The position numbers and the translations under genes were made by a program. A DNA stretch of 43,391 bases from JAAOYC01 sp036481345. Its GTDB lineage: Archaea; Nanobdellota; Nanobdellia; Woesearchaeales; WJKL01. The notes under the pieces were generated by a model, which saw nothing but the letters and a program-made list of their open reading frames with translations, searched no databases and was not told where the DNA came from. This document shows positions 36,301 to 42,200 of the stretch, piece by piece; the stretch's first letter is position 1, and every line of letters starts with the position of its first letter. Location: positions 1-43,391 of the forward strand of contig JAZGHU010000037.1 in assembly GCA_036481345.1 (NCBI GenBank). Reading direction: 5' to 3'.

Positions 36301-38195
36301 TTACTATCTTTAACTTCTGCTCCTAAATTTATCTCTTCAGCAACACCAAATTCAAATGCTTCAGTATGTTCTCCAACTAAGATTCTAAATCTCTTATTAT
36401 TCCAATTATTAACAATAAGAGTTACATTCTCTCCTGCAGTTGAAACATTTTGACTCAGTTCATAATCTACTCTTCCTTTTACAAATAGTGGAATAGATTC
36501 AACAGAATCATGATGGAATACAACAGTCAATGTATCTGTTATATTGTCATGCACAACAGAATCAATTACAGCATCATAGCTTGGATCTTCTTTTATCTTT
36601 GTATAGAATCCTTCAAGCACTGTTTCATTAAACTCTTCAGATAGATTATGCAATACATAATCAACTTTGTTAATCTCCAGCACTCCAGAATCTAATTCAA
36701 ATACAACTTTATAATCAGTATCACCCAATCCAGGAGGTAATATACATGTCTCTGAACAAACAGTTGAGAAATCAATCTCCTTAATCTCCACAGCTTTATC
36801 AGGATCAAACACAACAGTCTTTGAATTGATTATCAAAGTTGTTTCATCTTTAATCCTTACTCTAACTCTTCTCTTTGTATCATCAGAATAACTAAAGTGT
36901 GTTTGTATTACAACTTCCTGTTCTCCTACATCAAGTATTTTCTCCTCAGCTATCTCCAAAACATAAGGCTCTTCATATCCTTCAACATCTAATACTAGAT
37001 AACCAATACCAACAGACTGATTTTCCTTATTATCAATAGTAAGAACAACTTCATTTATTGTTCCCCATGATTTCTTCAACACATGATGGAACTCAACATC
37101 CTTAATCTTAACATGTTTATATTTCTCTAATGGTACAATATCTTCTATTAGCTCTTCTTCAACAACAGGTTCTTCTGTAATGTTGACTTCTTCAACAGGC
37201 TCTTCTATGATATCTACTTCCTCTGTAATATTAGTTTCTTCTTCTGTTACATTATCAACAACATCAGTGACATTAACTTCTTCAGTTGCATTGTCCACAG
37301 TAATGTTTGTTATAGTTATGTTATCAGTAATATTTACATCTTCAGTTAGGTTAATCTCAGTAGTGTTTATTTCTTCAGACACATTGGTCTCTTCAGTTAA
37401 ATTAATCTCTTCTGTGATGTTCACTTCTTCTGTAATGTTAACTTCTTCAGTAACATTAACTTCTTCAGTAATGTTTACTTCCTCTTCAATCTCTTCTGTG
37501 ATATTCTCTTCAACTACTTCTTCCACTTCCTCCCCAATAATTTCTTCCGCTTCAATTTCCTCTGTAACCTCAACTGCCCCTTCAACTTCCTCTTCAAGAA
37601 TTTCCTCTCCTTCCTGCTCAAGTTCTTCATCTTCTTCTACTTCCTCAACAACTTCTTCCTCATACACCTCCTCTTCCTGCTCTTCAACTTCAGTTATTTC
37701 ATAATCTGGCTCAGCTTCTTCAGGCATTGGTTCTTCTTCAATAAACAATCCAGTTATTCCAGACAAATCTTCCTTAGCAATTGTTTCTTCATCCAAGATT
37801 AAGAATCTGTTTCCATTATCATCTTCAAGATAAGCTTTAACTGTTCCATTGCCAACATAACTTCCACTCAATCTAAACGTTCTCAGATCAAATGCTTCCA
37901 AATCTTCATCTATATTAAATCCATATTCTGCATCTGCATCCATTGTCCAGCTAACATTTTTTTCATAAGCCAATAAACCCTCTTGAGATAAGAAGTATCC
38001 TGTAATTCCAGGAGCTAAGAAATATATTGCTGTCATCAATAACATGATTACAAAGAATACTATGAAAGCAGGAGATTTAATAAAACTCATTAAAGGCTTT
38101 TTCTTTCCACTAAATATTGGTTTAATGTTCAATCCATTGAATGCTGGAGCTGCCTTAAAGCTTCTATTTCCTTTGATTTTTATTTTATTTTGCAT
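27390..38195 (-). CDS. Giant (3601-residue) surface protein with TSP1-like repeats
   Basis: The order is: cytoplasmic basic N-terminus; anchor at about residues 43-60; GITG; a beta domain shared with the 1641-residue protein; a Glu-rich tract with serial VNITEE units (about 155-355); Ig-like parts; a YKC-DWNF Cys domain; DUF2341-like and concanavalin/LamG-like domains (about 780-1080); 13 Cys/Trp TSP1-like repeats plus decayed ones (about 1550-2320); further Ig/cadherin-like domains; a C-terminal coiled coil (about 3440-3505); a second membrane helix (about 3542-3565); and a basic cytoplasmic tail. Both ends face the cytoplasm, so the exodomain forms a tethered loop. Asn-X-Ser/Thr sites are extremely dense. 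The start overlaps the HTH gene by 11 bases. Adhesion or cell-envelope function is inferred. Confidence 0.87.
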   Translation of the reverse strand: MQNKIKIKGNRSFKAAPAFNGLNIKPIFSGKKKPLMSFIKSPAFIVFFVIMLLMTAIYFLAPGITGYFLSQEGLLAYEKNVSWTMDADAEYGFNIDEDLEAFDLRTFRLSGSYVGNGTVKAYLEDDNGNRFLILDEETIAKEDLSGITGLFIEEEPMPEEAEPDYEITEVEEQEEEVYEEEVVEEVEEDEELEQEGEEILEEEVEGAVEVTEEIEAEEIIGEEVEEVVEENITEEIEEEVNITEEVNVTEEVNITEEVNITEEINLTEETNVSEEINTTEINLTEDVNITDNITITNITVDNATEEVNVTDVVDNVTEEETNITEEVDIIEEPVEEVNITEEPVVEEELIEDIVPLEKYKHVKIKDVEFHHVLKKSWGTINEVVLTIDNKENQSVGIGYLVLDVEGYEEPYVLEIAEEKILDVGEQEVVIQTHFSYSDDTKRRVRVRIKDETTLIINSKTVVFDPDKAVEIKEIDFSTVCSETCILPPGLGDTDYKVVFELDSGVLEINKVDYVLHNLSEEFNETVLEGFYTKIKEDPSYDAVIDSVVHDNITDTLTVVFHHDSVESIPLFVKGRVDYELSQNVSTAGENVTLIVNNWNNKRFRILVGEHTEAFEFGVAEEINLGAEVKDSKDTTIVAEIELIDSLTEEVKDKKVKGEKNKLVEEGEYNVKVKLEKHPVKSVEYKDMEIYEDFVDDIRIDDVPEEGTNYVEVYAIDPTNLNFTNATVTVTAKGTELYKCKDWNFSTQTCFGDWVLFKTGLVPGQDYTFTLTPEDPGFGEWANATFDRCMDITIGNAGTSTLTNFPAYINLTYDSDMQPDYVDLRFYNASCGDGGSLMDYEIESSDGSSAHIWARIPSLPSAGTVISVYYKNDTAVSSGENPAGVWDSNYKMVQHMDEDPSDTAPQMKDSTNNNNATSAGSMTSGDQEDGKVDGSLDFDGSNDYIYRDITTTPASFTLEAWIYPTAAGVVFAEQGQQTPSSGWHAVLMSFVGTNTINVGYYGGSHYTLGLGTTYSLNNWYHVVMTFDNADNTVRGYVDGVEQNSATQDKQWPGDWWLGIGANAASGPGYFTGNLDEIRVSDTPRSADWTNMTYQIVVNQGSLVTFGAEQIPNTAPTTPTNITCDGSNNCNITVDTSVDLNASGSTDADGDNITYVIEASLSSSTSASDGTDVSMAVEGGAGEAATYTINFDDESCANYNNDVLNWTSDNTNFWTCAATTPSGTTGPSGGSVGGTVTGGNNFIFTETSTGTECEGTDCSTESAFVLDKDSSDSSITFWYHMYGSALGTLYLEWNASGSWTSLWSQVGQDGDQTAETSDWKEVTIDLDAQSPANDYGLRFRHVHASGYQGDASLDNITVSAGGGGASNETNTTYTDYTDVSSDQNSINNITIKVEVDSYNPSASVDQGTNDPDLWLEVYNGSEFIEIGNFSLPATYTGTGLDTTNYNFSLSTTDASILTAWQTQANQDLRIMGRYMDHNGSVADEINYTNVFITISGSGWSNIGNHTETAAFTWNTTALAEQTGIDLRARAIDISGTNTYSSYFTKGSNLTISHGPPCNVSLTNTSWTAWINFTCAGSQMNQSRNLTQYDQNECGGANTTFFEYQLVGPNYQNTSWTSWLNISCLASDTMNQTRNLTQYDEYSCASNTTYIEYQNVSFCDYCTPSLTNTSWTSWYNTSACYVNDTIDQTRNLTQYDTNYCGEVSNTTYYEYQAAACDYCTPNMVNTSWSGWSNLTCSGDEMNQSRELTQYDDNSCGEIGNSTFYEYQLVGPTYLNTSWSGWLNISCLVSDTMNQTRNLTQYDDYSCAANTTYYEYQNVSFCDYCTPSLANTSWTSWLNISCLPSDTMNQTRNRTQYDQNYCGEVGNTTYIEYQNVTFCDYCTPSLTNTSWTSWYNTSACYVNDTIDQERNRTQYDSNSCGEVGNTTYYEYQAGSCDYCTPNMVNTSWSGWSNVSCSGDEMNQSRERTQYDNNSCGEIGNTTYYEYQLVGPSYLNTSWTSWLNITCLPSDTMNQTRNLTQYDDYSCASNSTFVEYQNTSFCDFCTPSLTNTSWTSWYNTSACYVNDTVDQERNLTQYDNNYCGEVGNTTYYEYQAAACDYCTPNMINTSWSSWSNLSCSGDEMNQSRERTQYDNNSCGEIGNTTYYEYQLVGPSYLNTSWTAWYNTSVCLVNDTTEQERNLTQYDLYSCAANSTYYEYQAVGCNYCSYSVVNTTWTGWQDSSACYLNDTKDQNRSRIEYDENYNTCYAVTGLGSDLWNSGNNNTYWEYQSSACDYCTPSWTAINTSCNTADNKTQWYNDTNDCYAITGLESDNNPPANQTFSCDYCTEDIQGPTNTSCNSSDRLNNYYVDNNYATCCVVTGLGSDCSIDNGSYDNQTLVCDYDGVPDMWIISPQATTYGVNVLINISSAGATDVWFNSGSGNETYTSSLYRNFSEGGHTIYAWANDSYGNVNSTSVSFTIDLTAPDSNIVSVDGDTSAPYWDTSNNSQTILAATTETGAQCRWGTSDVVYSSMSNDCSVSNGSINCNLGDVAQVASTTYYISCQDQYGNEQTTGQNIDVSFGVDWTVPTTYDDYDGYIKLPGHDVTIHEEDLPNATLITTYYCNDTTNTCSAETLIDDLDTVQFDIRGTNYLKYYSVDGANNTQDVRTTQVFINNLISIGSLSYVDYNGHSFDVSVSPTDADSSQNISCILYHRETGGYDNKAMTGTTTKTATISEADGYTPLDTIEMYIVCNDSMETVNTTPETHELGNNIPATPTLLSPSDNITTTGTTMLLWYTSSDLDNDTITYYVYGDTNADPTTLIYNGTATSYNWTTLTLTPNQLQNNYWKVKAGDSYQNSSFSEIRNIIVNDTRGVSVTYPADQDTDRSVNAVYTITITNEGTGADTYNLTLNNINSASTAVLNQTSVSLGVDENQNVTLTVTDDDTVGEYVVNITATSNSDTSVSTEINITTTVYGTLSAYSLLPNEAPPVIFYEGLDISFQGYVYDELSNAIGGATITFEPIYDTYSYTCTNTTDLGGGYYNCTMNTEGMQRPNYYDVRINASKTYYHSGTFTNSTMFLLADNQEAELTLYKLPTVQSLNDTTIVYNISNILTNLRGTSESTNLTDQDASQTWELGNIITETVTRSYLLTYTRGSDAYTVTLNKSNVSGYDAVYDNSLFAESNQPLIVIPENETLNQLTLIKNLIYQNQTTTNVTYQIVIEVVNSGEIDLEDIEVTDTDIELDTQINLTEGESWQTSAYIIIQKNPQTHTETFVKTRASASGDISYSNQPSITIPGYGGPFDVIITSIPSSVEQGNTITAEIELINQNPEIAEDRWLTTTIKDADGTVYDIDIRTVYVGRNSSLTTSVTLTAPSGTGTYYLSSEIVWPTATANATSSFEVTAPSDEGGSTGGSTGGTGAAEEVVCGDNICSSTETKERFQECIVDCGYDCDGDGIGESWLRCIIAIKQIPANLKKDVITLENKVIQLENKISELKEEGLATGEAEELLDELKESLEKAEENIAFGRFDYARNLIKNAYANAATIISVVGPTGATVISIGDIKIPWTGIGVSILAILVLSLLGAGAYYGYELTALARLRLRRVKLERMNQEIDDKIDEVYLKKGGT
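31230..33545 (-). repeat. TSP1-like coding repeats in the 3601-residue protein
   Basis: About 13 recognisable units of 50-57 residues, then two decayed ones. The consensus is NTSW-x2-W-x-N-x-C, about five residues, Q-R-x-x-TQYD-x3-C, NTTYYEYQ, then CDYCTPSLT. The W-x2-W, Q-R and Cys spacing recalls thrombospondin type-1 modules. Three subtypes (starting GP-YLNTSW, CDYCTPSLTN and CDYCTPNMVN) recur in order, showing duplication of multi-unit blocks. Each unit carries several sequons. Confidence 0.8.
37370..37480 (-). repeat. 18-bp tandem repeat encoding VNITEE
   Basis: Near-identical 18-base units such as TTCTTCAGTAACATTAAC (plus-strand sense) encode V-N-I/V-T-E-E on the minus strand. Around it, weaker copies extend the Glu-rich tract on both sides. 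Each unit places one N-glycosylation sequon in an acidic background. Tandem repeats of this kind can change copy number by slippage without frameshift. Confidence 0.75.
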
Positions 38196-38721
38196 TCTTT
38201 TTCATTGCACGATTATAGACAGTCCATATTGTCCTTTCATTTCTTTGCAGTAATTCACCAATTTTATGATAAGAAAGTTTGAAATTTTCTTTGAGATAAA
38301 CAACAACAGCTTCAAGCAGACTTAATTTTGTCCTCAAAGCAGAAACAGGGATGTTATATTCAGTTTCAGCAGGAGGAATAACATCAGAATATTTTTTCAT
38401 TGCATTTTTATGAGCCTGCCACACTGTCTTTCTATCCCTTCCAAGCATCTTTGCAATCTTTGTAAAATCAATATCCAAATTTTCTTTAAGATATTTAACA
38501 GTTGTTTCCAAGGGACTAAGTTTTTTAATAAAAACAGTGCAAGGGATCATAATATCTTCTTGGATAAAGTTCAAGACATCTGTTGTAGAAATATGATACT
38601 TTTTTTTCAGTCGTTTTAATAAGATCTTAAAAACAGCAAAATCTTCATCTTGATAAAGTTTAGAACTATCAAATTCTCTAGATTTCTGTGTAAAACCCGC
38701 TCTAATGCCTCTCTTTTTCAT
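38185..38721 (-). CDS. DNA-binding protein with a duplicated sigma-region-4-like HTH
   Basis: The 178-residue protein contains two copies of a ~45-residue helix-turn-helix: LSPLETTVKYLKENLDIDF-KIAKMLGRDRKTVW (about residues 69-110) and LSLLEAVVVYLKENFKLSYHKIGELLQRNERTIW (about 132-175). A basic N-terminus precedes them. The fold looks like sigma70 region 4 or resolvase-type HTHs; there is no ligand domain. It is the first gene of the giant surface operon and overlaps the next start by 11 bases. The array of ATGTAAGTA boxes lies directly upstream, so it probably binds there and controls its own operon. Binding specificity is inference. Confidence 0.82.
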   Translation of the reverse strand: MKKRGIRAGFTQKSREFDSSKLYQDEDFAVFKILLKRLKKKYHISTTDVLNFIQEDIMIPCTVFIKKLSPLETTVKYLKENLDIDFTKIAKMLGRDRKTVWQAHKNAMKKYSDVIPPAETEYNIPVSALRTKLSLLEAVVVYLKENFKLSYHKIGELLQRNERTIWTVYNRAMKKNAK

Positions 38722-38734
38722 TACTTTTACTGTA

Positions 38735-39029
38735 ATTTAAGTATAATTATCTATATATGTAAGTAATGACTATATAAATATTATTGTTTTTTAGTACATA
38801 TGTAAGATATATGCCTATTAATGTAAGTAATAATAACCTTAAATGTAAGTAACAAATATACAAAATAAGATACTCTCTCTTTATATGTAAGTATTTAGAA
38901 CTTTAATGTCAGTATTGATATCCATATATTGTATCATATTATGTAAGTATTTAGCTCTCTATATGTAAGTATATACTTCCCTATACTTCCATATATGTAC
39001 AAAAGCATAGAAATATTTATATATAAGTA
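38735..39029. promoter_or_regulatory. Phased array of ATGTAAGTA-type boxes between divergent operons
   Basis: This 326-base intergenic region (38722-39047) holds about ten direct copies. Exact ATGTAAGTA starts at 38757, 38821, 38843, 38885, 38941 and 38963. Variants start at 38735 (ATTTAAGTA), 38800 (ATGTAAGAT), 38906 (ATGTCAGTA) and 39021 (ATATAAGTA). Steps are 22, 43, 21, 22, 42, 21, 35, 22 and 58 bases, so most boxes lie on one face of the DNA. A minus-strand TATA (about 38770-38778) and a plus-strand TATA (39016-39023) lie inside the array. It resembles an operator or iteron field for the HTH or the RHH protein. Confidence 0.7.
39016..39023 (+). promoter_or_regulatory. TATA box of the RHH regulator (leaderless)
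   Basis: TTTATATA is centred 28 bases before the ATG at 39048, which predicts a leaderless message. The last array box (39021-39029) overlaps it, so a bound regulator would block TBP. Confidence 0.65.
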
Positions 39030-39047
39030 TACACATTTGTATACTCA

Positions 39048-39203
39048 ATGAGTAAAAATGAGCAGAGTGATAAGCAAAAAGTAACTTTAAGCATAGATTC
39101 TAAAACTTATAAACAATTTCAAGACCATTGCGAAGAAAACGCAATAATGCTTTCTAAAAAAATAGAATTATTCATGAAAAAAGAATTAGAGGAGACTAAG
39201 TGA
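39048..39203 (+). CDS. Small ribbon-helix-helix (Arc/MetJ-type) regulator
   Basis: The 51-residue protein begins MSKNEQSDKQ and then KVTLSIDSKTYKQFQDHCEE, the typical ribbon strand plus first helix of the RHH fold. A turn (NAIMLS) and a second helix (KKIELFMKKELEE) follow. Proteins of this class bind DNA as dimers, inserting the strand pair in the major groove. The spacing of strand, helix, Asn-containing turn and helix is right for the family, and it is complete. It lies just downstream of the phased boxes and 31 bases upstream of the second giant surface gene, in the same direction. Autoregulation and control of that gene are inferred. Confidence 0.8.
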   Translation: MSKNEQSDKQKVTLSIDSKTYKQFQDHCEENAIMLSKKIELFMKKELEETK

Positions 39204-39234
39204 TACTTACGAACAAAGTGAGGAAGGTTTGGAA

Positions 39235-42200
39235 ATGAAATTTCCAAAAAAGAAAAAAGGCGTTTGGATTAAGACAGCAATCATCTTAGCTCTTGCTTTA
39301 TTAGCCTCAAGTTTAGTTTCTGCTGAGACTGCAAACCTCACATCAGCAATTTATAGCGGAGGAGATAAACTTTCAGATGTTTCAGCAAAAGATGATTCTT
39401 ATTTCTTAGCAGACATGAAAGATGTTGCTAAGGGATTCTACTTAAATTTCTCATCAGATCTAACTAATGGTTCAACATTGAATGTCTTTGCTAAACAAAC
39501 TACAGGAATCACAATAGGAATATATGCACAATCAGACACATCAGGAACAACTCCTCTTGGAACATTTTCAATAACTTCTGGAACAGGAGATTGGTATAAT
39601 ACAACTTTAGATATTTCAACTCCAACAAATGGAATCTGGTTAGGAGAAGGAACTGGCTCTGGACAGAATCCTAAAGATGAATTTGATTTCTTTAGTGCCA
39701 CAATCCCTTCAGCATGTACTGCAAACTTAACAAATACCTCTTGGTCATCATGGACAAATATAACTTGCTTAGCAAACGACACAATGAATCAATCTAGAAA
39801 CTTAACTCAATATGATGCTAATGTTTGTGGAGGAGCTAATACAACATTTACAGAATATAGAGCAACAGAATTCTGTGATTATTGTACTCCTTCATTAACA
39901 AACACATCTTGGACATCATGGTATAATACAAGCAGCTGTTATGCAAATGACACTATAGACCAAGAGAGGAATCTTACTGAATATGATGGCAATTATTGTG
40001 GAGAAGTTAGCAATAGCACTTACTTTGAATATCAGACAGCTGCATGTGATTATTGCACACCCAACTTAATTAATACGTCTACAGCCTGGACTAATATTTC
40101 CTGCCTTGTATCAGATTTGATGAATCAAACAAGAAATACAACTCAGTATGACAATAATTACTGCGGAGAAATAGCAAACCAGACTTTTGTAGAATATCAA
40201 GCAACAGAATTCTGTGATTATTGCACTCCAAGTTTAATAAATACCTCTTGGACAGAGTGGTATAATTTAACAGGGTGTCAAGCTAATGATACAGTTCTGC
40301 AGGAAAGAAACTTAACTCAGTATGATTCAAATAGTTGTGGAGAAGTTGCTAATACAACATTTACAGAACAGCAATCTGTAGCATGTGATTATTGCACCCC
40401 CTCATTAACAAATACATCATGGAATTCATGGTTAAATATTAGTTGCTTGTCAGATGATACTATGAACCAAAGTAGAAATCTGACTCAATATGATACAAAT
40501 AGTTGTGGAGAAATTGCTAATCAAACATTCATAGAATACAGGAATACAGAAGCATGTGATTATTGCACACCTTCATTAACAAACACATCCTGGAGCAGTT
40601 GGAATAATATATCCTGTCTATCAGACAATACTATGAACCAGTCTAGAAACTTAACACAATATGATTCAAATAGTTGTGGAGAGATTGCTAATCAAACTTT
40701 TACAGAGTATCAAAATATAGAAGCATGTGATTATTGTACTCCTAATTTATTGAATACATCATGGACAGCGTGGTATAATTTAACAGGATGTCAAGCAAAT
40801 GATACTGTTCTGCAGGAAAGAAACTTGACTCAATACGATAGTAATGTTTGTGGAGAATTTGCTAATCAGACATTCACTGAGCAGCAATCTGCAGCTTGCA
40901 TTTATCAAGTGAATATTAATGAAACAGTTGAAGATGCTTCAAGCAATCCAATAAATACAACAATAATCATAATTGATGAATCTGATAATTCAACAGTATA
41001 TAATCAAACAGCCAATTCCCACAACTTAAATGTAGATCATAATAAAGAATACACAATTAGAATTGTCCCTCAAAACAATAAAATAAAAGAAATTGAATTC
41101 ACTAATGTAAATATAACAGAACCATTAAATCAGATTATAGACATAGATAATCCAGCAGATAACCAAGGCTATATTGATCTTTATGCAATCAATCCATTGA
41201 TTAACTTAAGTCCAGGACAAACATTTACAGTTACAGTTACAGCATCTGCAACTTCAAATGTTCTTTACAAATGTGTTGATTGGAATTTCACATCAAGAAC
41301 ATGTGAAGGAACTTGGATATTGTCTAAAATAATCAACCCAGGACAAGATTACATTATAACTTTAAACAGCACAGACCCAGGATTTGGAGAAGATAATATT
41401 ACTGCGAACCTTACTTCAGCAATACATGTTGGATCTGATGTACTTAGCTTCTTAATTTCAAAAGATGACAATTATTATTCAGCAGATGTGAAAGATGCTA
41501 GTAAGAAACTTTATCTTAACTTCACTCATAATATAACTAATCAAAGTATATTGAAAATTTATGCTAAACAAGTTAATGGAATTACAGTAGGGATATATGC
41601 ACAATCAGATACATTAGGAACAACTCCTTTAGGAAATTTTACAGTAACTTCTGGAACAGGAGATTGGTATAATATAACCTTAGATTTATCCACAGAGACA
41701 AATGCAATCTGGTTTGGAGAAGGAACAGGTTCAGGAACAGATCCAAAAGAAGAATTTGATTATGTCTATGTAGAGATATTCATCGCAAATAGCCTGCCTA
41801 ACTCAACAACCCCAATAATAACACCTGCAACAGCATATACCAATAACAACTTAAATTGTACATTTACAGTAACAGATGAGGATAATGACAGTTTAAGTGT
41901 TAATTACACTTGGTATAATGGCTCAACTCTAGTAATAACAGGAACAATGAATGTAACAAATGGAACTCTGACTTCAATAAGTTTAGGAAGTGCAAATACT
42001 TCAAAAGGAGAAACATGGAATTGCTCAATTATTCCATTTGATGGTATAGCTTATGGAATAGAAAAAAGCATAACAAAAACAATTCAAAACTCTTTACCAA
42101 CATCCCCTATAATAGATTTACTTCCAAACAATCCAAATGCAGATCAAGATTTAGTAGCATCAATAACTTCATCAAGTTCAGATTTAGATAATGATACAAT

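Noticed and set aside
37180..37704. A 174-residue Ser/Thr-rich frame on the plus strand
   Set aside because: Antisense of the Glu/Thr-rich tract in the giant protein; its repeats merely mirror the VNITEE units.
38735..39029. Possible chromosomal or plasmid replication origin
   Set aside because: Iteron-like spacing is present, but no replication initiator or AAA+ gene is nearby and the array sits on two divergent promoters. An operator array is the simpler reading.
39438..39782. A 114-residue minus-strand frame
   Set aside because: It lies antisense within the second giant gene, which has a signal peptide, ribosome site and repeated domains in its own frame.
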